Assembly: GCF_014207935.1 (NCBI RefSeq)
Contig: NZ_JACHLL010000005.1
Span: forward strand, 310,001-374,000
Direction: 5' to 3'
Source: Pseudomonas fluvialis
GTDB lineage: Bacteria > Pseudomonadota > Gammaproteobacteria > Pseudomonadales > Pseudomonadaceae
DNA length: 64,000 nt
A model generated the notes under the pieces. That model had not been told where the DNA came from, ran no database searches, and worked only from the letters and a program-made list of their open reading frames with translations. The translations under genes were made by a program, and so were the position numbers. Numbering within the stretch: position 1 is the stretch's first letter; each line of letters begins with the position of its first letter. Below, piece after piece: positions 1-8,823 of the stretch.

Positions 1-381
1 CCGGTTCTCAAGGCCTGGCCGCGCACCCAGATGAGCCTGCAACGCCTGTTGCCAGGAGAGCGCCTGCAACGCAATCGCTTTGGTATCGCCGAACCCAGGG
101 CAAATCCGGCCCGGCAGATTCCCGTGTGGAGCCTCGGACTGATGCTGCTGCCGCTGGTGGGGTTCGATGAACATGGCGGCCGCCTGGGCATGGGGGGCGG
201 TTTCTACGACCGCAGCCTGGCCTACCTGAAACGCCGCACGCACTGGCGCCAGCCACGGCTGATCGGCCTGGCCCACGAATGTCAGAAGGTGGATCGGCTG
301 GCACTGGCCAGCTGGGATATGCCACTGACAGCGACAGTCAGCGACAGACAGTGGTATCGCCCGGGCACTGAGCCGAGCTAG
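1..381 (+). CDS. 5-formyltetrahydrofolate cyclo-ligase, 3' part
   Basis: The reading frame is open from base 1 and ends at TAG 379-381, so about 126 C-terminal residues are present and the N-terminus lies before the window. The enzyme (MTHFS family) converts 5-formyl-THF to 5,10-methenyl-THF using ATP, in the cytosol. The family signature is visible as a glycine-rich stretch ending GGGFYDRSL, preceded by the hydrophobic LMLLPLVGFD strand with D and G residues that bind nucleotide. In Pseudomonas this gene normally follows zapA and the 6S RNA, which would sit just upstream of the window. The neighbours downstream agree with that arrangement. Confidence 0.9.
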   Translation, partial: PVLKAWPRTQMSLQRLLPGERLQRNRFGIAEPRANPARQIPVWSLGLMLLPLVGFDEHGGRLGMGGGFYDRSLAYLKRRTHWRQPRLIGLAHECQKVDRLALASWDMPLTATVSDRQWYRPGTEPS

Positions 382-447
382 CAGACAGGCGAGTCATCGC
401 CCGAGAGAAAAGAAATTGCTGCGCATCCCTGCGCCAGACAGCAGCGG

Positions 448-573
448 TCAGGGCTGCTGGACGGTCTGCGGAGCGTCCTGACGATCCCACAGACTCTGGG
501 TGTAACCGGTGGTCACCACCCCAAGGCCAAACACGATGGCCAATACCCACAGAAGATCTGGCTTGCGCTTCAT
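448..573 (-). CDS. 41-residue single-pass membrane peptide
   Basis: A short gene of 41 codons starting with MKRKPDLLWV. It is preceded by a strong ribosome site, AGGGGGAGG, six bases before the ATG. After a basic N-terminus there is one hydrophobic segment (about residues 8-22, LLWVLAIVFGLGVV) followed by a polar tail with TTGYTQSLWD, so the likely topology is one inner-membrane helix. I recall similar conserved tiny proteins beside the cyclo-ligase gene in other Pseudomonas, but I know of no function. It is antiparallel to and between the cyclo-ligase and EVE genes. A dyad (CAGCAGC/GCTGCTG, 439-459) overlaps its stop codon and may aid termination, although no T-run follows directly. Confidence 0.72.
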   Translation of the reverse strand: MKRKPDLLWVLAIVFGLGVVTTGYTQSLWDRQDAPQTVQQP

Positions 574-771
574 CGATTGCCTCCCCCTTAAAAGGCAAAC
601 TGACCACGATGGTCGACAGCATTGTTTTTATTGTTAGGTCGCACGGCAGTGCCAAGCTTAATCCCCCGCATTGTCTGACAACGTGAAGCGATGTGCAATT
701 TTTCGCCACGATCGCCGCAGAACAGGCAAGATCTGCCGGAAGTGCCCCAAGGATCCGTACAGGAAAACCCC

Positions 772-1224
772 ATGCCCCAGTACTGGCTGATGAAATCCGA
801 GCCTGACGAACTGTCTATCCGCGACCTGCAGCGCCTCGGGCAGGCGCGCTGGGATGGCGTGCGCAACTATCAGGCGCGCAACTTCGTGCGCGCCATGCAG
901 CCCGGCGACCTGTTCTTCTTCTACCACTCCAGTTGCCCGCAGCCGGGCATTGCCGGTATCGGCCGGATTGTCGGCGAGCCCTACCCCGACCCCACCGCAC
1001 TGGAGCCCGCCAGCCATTATTTCGATGCCAAGGCCAGTGCCGAGAAAAACCCCTGGAGCGCCCGCGATGTGGCCTTCGTCGAAACCTTCGCCGAGGTGAT
1101 CCGCCTGCCCCGCCTGAAAGCCTGCGCGGCGCTGGCCGAACTGCCACTGGTGCAGAAGGGCACGCGGCTGTCGGTGATGCCGGTCACGGCCGAGCAGTGG
1201 CAGGCCATTCTCGACTTGCGCTGA
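772..1224 (+). CDS. EVE (PUA-like) domain protein
   Basis: A protein of 150 residues, the usual size for a stand-alone EVE protein of the thymocyte nuclear protein 1 type. The N-terminus MPQYWLMKSEPDE and the following WDGVRNYQARNF are the family hallmarks, with FFYHSS in the middle strand. EVE domains are known to bind modified bases in nucleic acids; the target here is not known. The ATG at 772 was chosen over longer in-frame alternatives because the family begins at this motif and AGGA lies about eight bases upstream. It is the first plus-strand gene before the ABC operon, separated from it by about 100 bp. Confidence 0.88.
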   Translation: MPQYWLMKSEPDELSIRDLQRLGQARWDGVRNYQARNFVRAMQPGDLFFFYHSSCPQPGIAGIGRIVGEPYPDPTALEPASHYFDAKASAEKNPWSARDVAFVETFAEVIRLPRLKACAALAELPLVQKGTRLSVMPVTAEQWQAILDLR

Positions 1225-1327
1225 AGCTGTCCGGGCGGGCAAGTTAGCCGCCTGGCATTGACCTTTATCATGACGCTGCGCCGCTCAAGTCCGGGATAAT
1301 CAGCGCAGCCTCGTCCGGAGTCACCCC

Positions 1328-2287
1328 ATGTCGCACCGCCCTGCCCGCCTGCTCGCCATCCCCCTGGTCGCCGCCCTGCTTGGCGTGGGAGCCTTCGGCT
1401 ACTGGAAGTCCATCCATGACCGCCTGCCCGAAGGCATCAGCCAGGGCAACGGCCGCCTGGAAGCCACCGAAGTGCAGATCGCCAGCAAGTACCCGGGCCG
1501 TTTGGCCGAAGTGCGGGTCGACGAGGGCGACCGGGTGGAGAAGGGCCAGCTGCTGGCCCGCCTCGATACCCGCACACTGGAGGCCCAGCGCGATCAGGCC
1601 AGCGCCGAAGTGCTGCGGGCCCGGGAGAACCTCGCCGCCGCCCTGGCCACCGTGGACCTGCGCGCCAGCGAACTGCGCCTGGCCGAACAGGAGCTCAAGC
1701 GTTTCCGCGAGCTGTTCCAGCGCGGCCACACCAGCCGGCAGATGCTCGACCAGCAGCAGAACCGCCACGACACGGCCAGCGCCGCCCTGAATGCCGCCAA
1801 TGCCCAGGTCAGTGCCGCGCGCGCCGCCATTGGCGCGGCCGAGGCGCAGGTGGCGCAGCTGACCAGCGAGATCGACGACAGCAGCCTGCTCGCGCCGATG
1901 CCCGGCATCGTTCAGCTGCGCCTGGCCGAGCCCGGCGAGGTGCTGGGTGCCGGCGGCCGCGTGCTGCTGCTGATCAACCCGGCCGACCAGTACATGAACC
2001 TGTACCTGCCCGCCGCCCTCGCAGGTCGCCTGGCCCAGGGCGACGAAGCGCGCATCGTCCTCGACGCCCTGCCCGAGCAGGCGCTGCCAGCCAAGGTCAG
2101 CTATGTCGCCAGCAAGGCGCAGTTCACCCCCAAGGAAGTCGAGACCCGCGACGAGCGGCAGAAGCTGGTGTTCCGCGTCAAACTGCGCCTGACCGACCCG
2201 GCCGCCGTACCCCAGGCCAAACCCGGCATGCCCGGCGCCGGTTACGTGCGCAGTGCCGACGTGGACTGGCCGGCCAACCTGCAGTGA
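1328..2287 (+). CDS. HlyD-family periplasmic adaptor (membrane fusion protein)
   Basis: A 319-residue membrane fusion protein. An N-terminal uncleaved anchor (about residues 7-24) is followed by the lipoyl-type half motif (GRLEATEVQIASKYPGRLAEV), then a long alpha-helical hairpin rich in A, E, Q and R (about 80-180), the second lipoyl half (LLAPMPGIVQLR), and a beta-barrel region. It resembles the YhiI/YbhG adaptors that accompany ABC-2 exporters. It is the first gene of a three-gene operon with the ATPase-permease fusion (28-bp gap) and a second permease, so it should link these inner-membrane parts to an outer-membrane channel. The substrate is unknown. It matches the position I recall for PA5232. 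Confidence 0.9.
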   Translation: MSHRPARLLAIPLVAALLGVGAFGYWKSIHDRLPEGISQGNGRLEATEVQIASKYPGRLAEVRVDEGDRVEKGQLLARLDTRTLEAQRDQASAEVLRARENLAAALATVDLRASELRLAEQELKRFRELFQRGHTSRQMLDQQQNRHDTASAALNAANAQVSAARAAIGAAEAQVAQLTSEIDDSSLLAPMPGIVQLRLAEPGEVLGAGGRVLLLINPADQYMNLYLPAALAGRLAQGDEARIVLDALPEQALPAKVSYVASKAQFTPKEVETRDERQKLVFRVKLRLTDPAAVPQAKPGMPGAGYVRSADVDWPANLQ

Positions 2288-2315
2288 ACGGCCGTGAACA
2301 CTCCGAGCCTCGCGC

Positions 2316-5042
2316 ATGACTGAGCTGGCACTGCGGGCCAGCGGCATCGGCCACGCCTATGGGCGGCAGACGGCGCTCAGCGACATCGGCTTCAGCCTGC
2401 CAGCCGGCAGCCGCTGCGGCCTGATCGGCCCGGACGGCGCCGGAAAATCCAGCCTGCTTGGCCTGATCGCCGGGGTAAAAACCCTGCAACAGGGCACGCT
2501 GGAGGTACTCGGCGGCCCGATCGACCAGCGTCGTCACCGCGCCAGCCTGTACCCACGCATCGCTTTCATGCCCCAGGGCCTGGGCCACAACCTCTACCCC
2601 GAACTGTCGATCCGCGAAAACATCCGTTTCTTCGCCACCCTGTTCGGCCTGTCGCGCACCCAATGCGACGAGCAGATGGCCCGCCTGCTGGCCGCCACCG
2701 ACCTGGACCGTTTCGCCGAACGCCCGGCCGGCAAGCTCTCCGGCGGCATGAAGCAGAAACTCGGCCTGTGCTGCGCGCTGATCCACGAACCGGACCTGCT
2801 GATCCTCGACGAGCCGACCACCGGGGTCGACCCGCTGTCGCGCCGGCGCTTCTGGGAGCTGGTCGAGCGGGTACGCAGTGAGCGCCCGCAACTCACCCTG
2901 CTGGTGGCCACCGCCTACATGGAGGAAGCCGCGCAGTTCGAACACTGCCTGATGCTTGACCAGGGCCGCCTGCTGGCCGCCGGTCTGACCGCGGATCTGG
3001 CCGCCAGCACCGCCAGCGGCAAGCTGGATGATGCCTTCACCCATTTCCAGGGCGGCAGCGCACGCCAGCACGTGCCACTGGAAATCCCGCCGCTGGCCAT
3101 CTCCCCGGAGACTGGCGGCGAGCGCGAGATTGCCATCGAGGCGCATGACCTGACCCTGCGCTTCGGCGACTTCACCGCGGTCAAGCAGGTCAACTTTGCC
3201 ATCCGCCGCGGCGAGATCTTCGGTTTCCTCGGCTCCAACGGCTGCGGCAAGACCACCACCATGAAGGTGCTCACCGGCCTGCTGCCGGCCAGCGAGGGCA
3301 GCGCCAGGCTGCTCGGCCAGGCGGTGGATGCAGGCGACCTGGCCACGCGCAAGCGCGTCGGCTTCATGTCGCAGAGCTTCTCCCTGTATGGTGAGCTCAG
3401 CGTGCGGCAGAACCTCGAACTGCACGCCCGCCTGTTCGACTTGCCCAAGGCCGAGAGCCAGGCACGCAGTCAGTCCCTGATCGAACGCTTCGACCTCGGC
3501 GCCCATGCCGACGATCAGGCCGGCGAACTGCCACTGGGCCTGCGCCAGCGCCTGTCGCTGGCCGTGGCTGTGATCCACCGCCCGGAAGTGCTGATCCTCG
3601 ACGAACCGACTTCCGGGGTCGACCCGGCCGCGCGCGACGACTTCTGGCGCCTGCTGGTGGAACTGTCCCGCGAACAGGGCGTGACCATCTTCCTGTCCAC
3701 CCACTTCATGAACGAGGCCGAGCGTTGCGACCGCATCTCGCTGATGCACGCAGGCGAAGTGCTGGCCTGTGACACGCCGGCGGCCTTGCAGGCGCAACTG
3801 GGCGGCGACAGTCTGGAAGAAGCCTTCGTCCACTGCCTGGAGCAGGCTCAAGGGGACACTGCCGTCAGCAGCGAGCTGCCCGCCGGCACCAGCACCCAGC
3901 CGGACAACCCGCGCGGTTTCAGCCTGCGCCGGCTGCTGGCGGTATCCAGCCGCGAGGGCAAGGAGCTGCGCCGCGACCCGGTGCGCCTGGCGTTTGCCCT
4001 GGTCGGCGCGCTGTTCATGATGGTGATCTTCGGCTACGGCATTTCGCTGGATGTCGAGGACCTGGCCTTCGCCGCCTTCGATCAGGACAACTCCACGGAA
4101 AGTCGTGCCTACCTCGAAGCCTTCCGTGGCTCACGCTACTTCGCCGAACACGCGCCGATCCACTCGCCACAGGAACTGCACCGGCGCCTGCAACGCTCGG
4201 AGATCAAGCTGGCCCTGGAAATTCCGCCGGGCTTCGGCCGCGACCTGCAGGCCGGGCGGCAGCCACAGATTGGCGTCTGGCTGGACGGCGGCATGCCGTT
4301 TCGCGCTGAAACCAGCCGCAACTATGTCGAGGCCGTGCACCTGCTCAACCTGCAGCGCATGGCCGAGGAAAGCAGCCAGCCAACAGCCAGCGCCGAGCCG
4401 GCCAAGCTGGAGGTGCGCTTTCGCTACAACCAGGACGTGATCAGTGTTAACGCAATCGGCCCCGGGGTGATGGCCCTGGTGCTGGCCATGATTCCGGCCA
4501 TGCTCACCGCCCTCGGTGTGGTGCGCGAGAAAGAGCTGGGCTCGATCACCAACTTCTACGCCACGCCGCTCAGCCGCCTGGAGTTTCTCCTCGGCAAGCA
4601 GCTGCCCTACGTGGCGTTGAGCCTGCTCAACCTGGCCCTGCTGGTCGCGCTCAACCGCTGGCTGTTCGGCGTGCCGTTCAAGGGCAGCGCGGCGACCCTG
4701 GCACTCGGCGGCCTGCTCTATGTGCTGGCCTGCACGAGCCTGGGGCTGCTGATCTCGTCGTTCACCCGCACGCAGATCGCCGCCATCCTCGGCACCATGA
4801 TCATCACCACCCTGCCGACCATCCAGTTTTCCGGCCTGATCGTGCCGCGCTCGTCACTGGAGGGCGGCGCCGCGCTGATGGGCAATCTGTTCCCGGCCGG
4901 CTACTTCCTCGACATCGCCGTCGGCACCTTCACCAAGGCCCTCGGCCTGGCCGAGCTGTGGCCCAAGTGCCTGGCGCTGCTGGGCTTCTTCCTGGCGTTC
5001 AGCGGCCTCAGCCTGCTGTTGCTGAAGAAGCAGGAGGCCTGA
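2316..5042 (+). CDS. ABC exporter, double ATPase fused to ABC-2 permease (RbbA/YhiH type)
   Basis: A 908-residue fusion. The first ATPase domain (about 5-215) has Walker A GPDGAGKS at 38-45, signature LSGGM and Walker B LLILDEPTTG. The second (about 275-490) has Walker A GSNGCGKT and Walker B VLILDEPTSG, but its signature reads LPLGLRQRL instead of LSGGQ. From about residue 545 an ABC-2 permease follows: one membrane helix, a large extracytoplasmic loop, then five to six helices, ending KKQEA. The architecture and length match E. coli RbbA/YhiH, which has been called a ribosome-associated ATPase, although the gene context argues for an exporter. Its stop is one base from the next gene's ATG, so expression is probably coupled. 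Confidence 0.9.
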   Translation: MTELALRASGIGHAYGRQTALSDIGFSLPAGSRCGLIGPDGAGKSSLLGLIAGVKTLQQGTLEVLGGPIDQRRHRASLYPRIAFMPQGLGHNLYPELSIRENIRFFATLFGLSRTQCDEQMARLLAATDLDRFAERPAGKLSGGMKQKLGLCCALIHEPDLLILDEPTTGVDPLSRRRFWELVERVRSERPQLTLLVATAYMEEAAQFEHCLMLDQGRLLAAGLTADLAASTASGKLDDAFTHFQGGSARQHVPLEIPPLAISPETGGEREIAIEAHDLTLRFGDFTAVKQVNFAIRRGEIFGFLGSNGCGKTTTMKVLTGLLPASEGSARLLGQAVDAGDLATRKRVGFMSQSFSLYGELSVRQNLELHARLFDLPKAESQARSQSLIERFDLGAHADDQAGELPLGLRQRLSLAVAVIHRPEVLILDEPTSGVDPAARDDFWRLLVELSREQGVTIFLSTHFMNEAERCDRISLMHAGEVLACDTPAALQAQLGGDSLEEAFVHCLEQAQGDTAVSSELPAGTSTQPDNPRGFSLRRLLAVSSREGKELRRDPVRLAFALVGALFMMVIFGYGISLDVEDLAFAAFDQDNSTESRAYLEAFRGSRYFAEHAPIHSPQELHRRLQRSEIKLALEIPPGFGRDLQAGRQPQIGVWLDGGMPFRAETSRNYVEAVHLLNLQRMAEESSQPTASAEPAKLEVRFRYNQDVISVNAIGPGVMALVLAMIPAMLTALGVVREKELGSITNFYATPLSRLEFLLGKQLPYVALSLLNLALLVALNRWLFGVPFKGSAATLALGGLLYVLACTSLGLLISSFTRTQIAAILGTMIITTLPTIQFSGLIVPRSSLEGGAALMGNLFPAGYFLDIAVGTFTKALGLAELWPKCLALLGFFLAFSGLSLLLLKKQEA

Positions 5043-5043
5043 G

Positions 5044-6156
5044 ATGAGACAGAAGCTGGCGCACATCTTCCGCCTCGGCCTCAAGGAGCTGACCAGTCTG
5101 CGCCACGACACCGTGCTGCTGCTGTTTCTGGTCTACGCCTTCAGCGTGGCCATCTACATGCCCGCCGCCGGCTCCCTGCTCGGCGTGCACAACGCCAGTG
5201 CCGCCTTCGTCGACGAGGACCACAGCCAGATTTCCCGGCGCCTGGCCGAGTCCCTGCAGATGCCCGAGTTCCAGCCGCCGCTGATGCTCAGCCATGACCA
5301 GATCGATGCCGCGCTGGACAGCGGCCGGCAGACCTTCGTGATCAACGTGCCGGTGAATTTCCAGGCCGACCTGCTAGCCGGGCGCCAGCCGGAACTGCAG
5401 GTGAACATCGATGCCACCGCCATGAGCCAGGCCTTCATGGGCGCCGGCTACATCCGCCGCATCTTCCAGAGCGAGCTGTACGCCTATACCCAGCAGTCGC
5501 CGCAACAACCGGCGACCCTGGCCAGCCGCGCGCTGTTCAACAGCAACCTGGAAAGTGGCTGGTTCCTCGGGGTGATCCAGATCGTCAACAACGTCACCAT
5601 CCTGGCCATCATCCTCACCGGCACCGCGCTGCTGCGCGAACGCGAGCACGGCACCCTCGACCATCTGCTGGTACTGCCGCTGACGGCGCTGGAGATCATG
5701 CTGGCCAAGGTGTGGAGCAACGCGCTGGTGGTGGTGTGCTGCACTTGGCTGGCCCTGGAGCTGATCGTGCGCGGCGCGCTGGGGGTGCCGCTGACCGGCT
5801 CGATGCCGCTGTTCCTCGGCGTCACCGCGCTCTACCTGTTTGCCTGCACCTCGCTGGGCATCTTCCTCGCCACACTGGCGCGCTCGATTCCACAGTTCGG
5901 TCTGCTGGCGATCCCGGTGATCATCCCCATGCTGATGCTCTCCGGCGGCACCACGCCACTCGACAGCATGCCGGTCTGGCTGCAGAACCTCATGCAGTTC
6001 TCGCCCTCGACCCACTTCGTGACGCTGTCGACCTCGATCCTGTTCCGCGACGCCGGCGTCAGCGTGATCTGGCCGGACATCGCCGCGCTGGCCGGGATCG
6101 GCCTGGCCTTCTTCCTGATCGCCCTGGCGCGCTTCCGCCGCACACTGGCGGCATGA
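5044..6156 (+). CDS. ABC-2 type permease (YhhJ-like)
   Basis: A 370-residue integral membrane protein of the ABC-2 family. One N-terminal helix (about 23-40) is followed by a large extracytoplasmic domain (about 45-170) and then five or six hydrophobic segments, including the conserved LREREHGTLDHLLV amphipathic stretch typical of this family. It starts one base after the stop of the ATPase-permease fusion, with the ribosome site inside the end of that gene (GGAGG). Together the two proteins would form a heterodimeric channel energised by the fused ATPases and linked to the HlyD-type adaptor. A bidirectional hairpin at its stop ends the operon. Confidence 0.9.
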   Translation: MRQKLAHIFRLGLKELTSLRHDTVLLLFLVYAFSVAIYMPAAGSLLGVHNASAAFVDEDHSQISRRLAESLQMPEFQPPLMLSHDQIDAALDSGRQTFVINVPVNFQADLLAGRQPELQVNIDATAMSQAFMGAGYIRRIFQSELYAYTQQSPQQPATLASRALFNSNLESGWFLGVIQIVNNVTILAIILTGTALLREREHGTLDHLLVLPLTALEIMLAKVWSNALVVVCCTWLALELIVRGALGVPLTGSMPLFLGVTALYLFACTSLGIFLATLARSIPQFGLLAIPVIIPMLMLSGGTTPLDSMPVWLQNLMQFSPSTHFVTLSTSILFRDAGVSVIWPDIAALAGIGLAFFLIALARFRRTLAA

Positions 6157-6184
6157 AAAAACCGCTGCCAAGGCAGCGGTTTCG
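6156..6184. terminator. Bidirectional hairpin terminator
   Basis: AAACCGCTGCC, the loop AAG, and GGCAGCGGTTT form an 11-bp perfect stem with A-run and T-run flanks. It lies between the convergent permease and FliL-like genes and can serve both. Confidence 0.85.
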
Positions 6185-6207
6185 GGACACTCAGACGGCG
6201 TGAAACG

Positions 6208-6645
6208 TCAGGGCTGAACGATCAGGTTGTTGAACAGCAGATCGTCCACCAGCGGTTTGCCGGTTTCCTGCTGCAGCACCTGCTGCACCTGCTTGAGCGC
6301 TTCCTGACGCAGCGCTTCCTTGGCCTGCACGCTGCCCATGCTCTCGTCGGTCTGCTGACTGAACAGCTGCACCAGCTGATTGCGAATCAGCGGCTCGTGG
6401 TAAGTCACCTGTTCTTCAACCTTCTTGCCGGTGACGCGCAGGGCGATATCGGCCTTGTAGTACTTCAGCTTCGGGCCCGGGCCGTAGTTGCCGACCAGCG
6501 CCGGGGTGAGGCCGACGTAGAGAATCTCCGGCTTTTTCTTCTCGCCTTCCTTGCCCTCTTCTTCCTCGCCACCGCTACTGGCCAGGGCGGTGAACGGAAT
6601 CAGCAGGGCCAACAGCAACGCAATCGGGGTTTTCACAGCGGGCAT
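6208..6645 (-). CDS. FliL-like secreted or anchored protein
   Basis: A 145-residue protein with an N-terminal hydrophobic signal (about 6-22, ending ALAS), then a very acidic/basic linker of E, G and K (24-38), then a FliL-type domain that includes KYYKADIALRV and EPLIRNQLVQLFS. FliL proteins sit at the flagellar motor and stomatin-like assemblies, but this copy has no flagellar neighbours and carries what looks like a cleavable signal rather than a long anchor. The start is supported by GGAG five bases before ATG. I recall the equivalent PAO1 gene (PA5233) being labelled FliL-associated. A motor role is uncertain; a periplasmic homologue with a different partner is equally possible. Confidence 0.8.
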   Translation of the reverse strand: MPAVKTPIALLLALLIPFTALASSGGEEEEGKEGEKKKPEILYVGLTPALVGNYGPGPKLKYYKADIALRVTGKKVEEQVTYHEPLIRNQLVQLFSQQTDESMGSVQAKEALRQEALKQVQQVLQQETGKPLVDDLLFNNLIVQP

Positions 6646-6816
6646 TCTCCAGGAGGAATGCTCCTAGCATAGCCATTGTCAGACGCCGGCCCAAGCCCGG
6701 TGGTTATGCGCCGTCATCAGGTACAGCCATGCTGATTGACCCACGCCCGGCGCCACCTACACTGGCCCGACAACCTCATAGCCAACTCTTATCAAACCCG
6801 TATTAGGAAAACCCCG

Positions 6817-7794
6817 ATGAAAGCCGTGCTGTGCAAAGCCTTCGGCCCTGCCGAAACCCTGGTGCTGGAAGAAGTCGCCAACCTGGAACCGAAGAAAACC
6901 GAGGTGGTGCTGGACGTGCACGCCGCCGGGGTGAACTTTCCCGACAGCCTGATCATCGAGGGCAAGTACCAGTTCAAGCCGCCATTCCCGTTCTCCCCGG
7001 GTGGCGAGGCGGCCGGCGTGATCAGCGCCGTCGGCGAGAAGGTCAGCCAGTTCAAGGTCGGCGACCGGGTCATGGCCCTCACCGGCTGGGGCAGCTTCGC
7101 CGAGCAGGTCGCCGTGCCGGCCTACAACGTGCTGCCCATGCCGCCGAGCATGGACTTCACCACCGCCGCCGCCTTCAGCATGACCTACGGCACCTCGATG
7201 CACGCGCTCAAGCAGCGCGGCAACCTGCAGGCCGGTGAAACCCTGCTGGTGCTCGGTGCCTCCGGAGGTGTCGGCCTGGCCGCCGTGGAAATCGGCAAGG
7301 CCATGGGAGCCACCGTCATCGCCGCCGCCAGCAGCGCGGAGAAGCTCGCCGTGGCCAAGGCCGCCGGCGCCGATCACCTGATCAACTACAGCGAGCAGAG
7401 CCTGAAGGACGAGCTGAAGACCCTGACCAAGGGCCAGGGCGTTGACGTGATCTACGACCCGGTCGGCGGTCCGCTGTTCGAGGAAGCCTTCCGCAGCATC
7501 GCCTGGAACGGCCGCATGCTGGTGATCGGCTTTGCCAGTGGCGAAATCCCGGCCCTGCCGGCCAACCTGCCGCTGCTCAAGGGCGCCGCGCTGATCGGCG
7601 TGTTCTGGGGCGCCTTCGCCCAGCGCCAGCCGCAGGACAATGTGGCCAACTTCCAGCAGCTGTTTGCCTGGTACGGCGAAGGCAAGCTGAGGCCCCTGGT
7701 GTCGCAGACCTTCCCGCTGGAAAAGGCCGGCGACGCGATCGACACCCTGGCCAAGCGCAAGGCGGTGGGCAAGGTGGTGGTGACCACGCGCTAA
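6817..7794 (+). CDS. NADPH:quinone oxidoreductase, MDR superfamily
   Basis: A 325-residue zinc-independent medium-chain dehydrogenase/reductase. The N-terminal GroES-like domain includes AAGVNFPDSLIIEGKYQ and PGGEAAGV. The Rossmann domain has the nucleotide motif LGASGGVGLAAVE, and the SAEK stretch that follows is typical of NADPH-preferring members. The ATG at 6817 is preceded by AGGAAAA; an upstream in-frame TTG would add 27 residues that look unlike the family. It probably reduces quinones or related enones in the cytosol. It is a single-gene unit, divergent from the FliL-like gene and closed by a strong hairpin. Confidence 0.92.
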   Translation: MKAVLCKAFGPAETLVLEEVANLEPKKTEVVLDVHAAGVNFPDSLIIEGKYQFKPPFPFSPGGEAAGVISAVGEKVSQFKVGDRVMALTGWGSFAEQVAVPAYNVLPMPPSMDFTTAAAFSMTYGTSMHALKQRGNLQAGETLLVLGASGGVGLAAVEIGKAMGATVIAAASSAEKLAVAKAAGADHLINYSEQSLKDELKTLTKGQGVDVIYDPVGGPLFEEAFRSIAWNGRMLVIGFASGEIPALPANLPLLKGAALIGVFWGAFAQRQPQDNVANFQQLFAWYGEGKLRPLVSQTFPLEKAGDAIDTLAKRKAVGKVVVTTR

Positions 7795-7812
7795 GGCGCC
7801 GCTCGCCCAGCA

Positions 7813-7839
7813 AAAAGGCCGCCTCAGAGGCGGCCTTTC
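7813..7839. terminator. Bidirectional hairpin terminator
   Basis: AAAGGCCGCCTC, AGA, GAGGCGGCCTTT: a 12-bp stem between the convergent quinone reductase and ferredoxin-reductase genes, with A- and T-rich flanks. Confidence 0.88.
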
Positions 7840-7854
7840 CATTTGTGCATGCCG

Positions 7855-8823
7855 TCAGTCGCGCGGCGCGTAGGCGAACACATCGGCGCGCATCTGATGG
7901 GCATCCATGCCGGCCTCGACCAGCGCATCGAGGGTGCCGTAGACCATCTGCGGCGAACCGCTGGCATACACGTGCAGCGCCTTGAGGTCGGCAAAGTCCT
8001 CGCGCACCGCCTGGTGCAGCAGACCCTGACGCCCCGCCCAGCCCGGCTCGTCGCTGACCACGCGGTGCAAGGTCAGGTTGGCCAGCCCCTGCCACTCGGC
8101 CCAGTGCGGCAGCTCATAGAAATCCGCCGCCGTGCGCGCACCCCAGTACAGATGCACCGGCTGGGCGAAGCCAGCCGCGCGGCAATGTTCGATCAGGCTG
8201 TGCATCTGTGCCATGCCGGTGCCAGCAGCAATCAGCACCAGCGGCCCGGGCGGCAGCTCGGCCAGATGGGTATCGCCAAACGGCAGCTGCACACGGGCCA
8301 GGCCCTCGGCCTGCAAACGGGCCAGCAGGCGCTGGGCCGACTCCTCACGGGCGAGGATATGCAGTTCCAGCTCGCGGCCGCAGTGCGGCGCCGAGGCAAT
8401 GGAGAAGGCCGCAGGCTCATCGCCGGGCCGCTCGATCAGCAGGTACTGCCCGGCGTGATAGCGCGGCGGTTTGCCCGCCGGGGCGCGCAGACGCACGCGA
8501 AAGACATCGCCACCCACGGGCACGCATTCGGTCAGTTGGCAGGCCAGACTGCGCACTGGCAGCACGCCGCGCTCGCGCACGCCGTCCCAGTGCAGCACGC
8601 AGTCTTCCAGCGGCTCGGCCATGCAGGCCAGCAGTTCGCCGTGATCCAGCTCGGCGCCGGCCTGACGCACACGGCCTTCGACCAGCAGCGCGGCACAGAT
8701 ATGGCAGTTGCCGTTGCGGCAGCTCTGCGGGCAGTCATAGCCGAGGCGCCGGGCACCATCGAGAATGCGTTCGCCCGGCGCCGTTTCGATCTGCGCCCCG
8801 GTCGGCTGGAGAGTGATTTTCAT
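7855..8823 (-). CDS. 2Fe-2S ferredoxin/FAD-NAD(P)H reductase (CDP-6-deoxy-glucoseen reductase-like)
   Basis: A 322-residue iron-sulfur flavoprotein reductase. The N-terminal plant-type ferredoxin domain (1-90) has the Cys cluster CRNGNCHIC plus the distal Cys in ACMAEP. The FAD-binding barrel (about 100-195) and NAD(P) domain (about 205-322, with [13 protein letters not shown] and ASGSPQMV) follow. The usual FAD motif RxYS reads AAFS here, so the conserved Arg is absent. The ATG lies four bases inside the end of ubiD (ATGA), eight codons after an earlier in-frame ATG, so the two are translationally coupled. A role passing electrons in or near the quinone pathway is plausible by context, not proven. 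Confidence 0.85.
   Translation of the reverse strand: MKITLQPTGAQIETAPGERILDGARRLGYDCPQSCRNGNCHICAALLVEGRVRQAGAELDHGELLACMAEPLEDCVLHWDGVRERGVLPVRSLACQLTECVPVGGDVFRVRLRAPAGKPPRYHAGQYLLIERPGDEPAAFSIASAPHCGRELELHILAREESAQRLLARLQAEGLARVQLPFGDTHLAELPPGPLVLIAAGTGMAQMHSLIEHCRAAGFAQPVHLYWGARTAADFYELPHWAEWQGLANLTLHRVVSDEPGWAGRQGLLHQAVREDFADLKALHVYASGSPQMVYGTLDALVEAGMDAHQMRADVFAYAPRD

Noticed and set aside
439..459. CAGCAGC/GCTGCTG dyad over the stop of the 41-residue gene.
   Set aside because: A short stem without a direct T-run; not enough to call a terminator.
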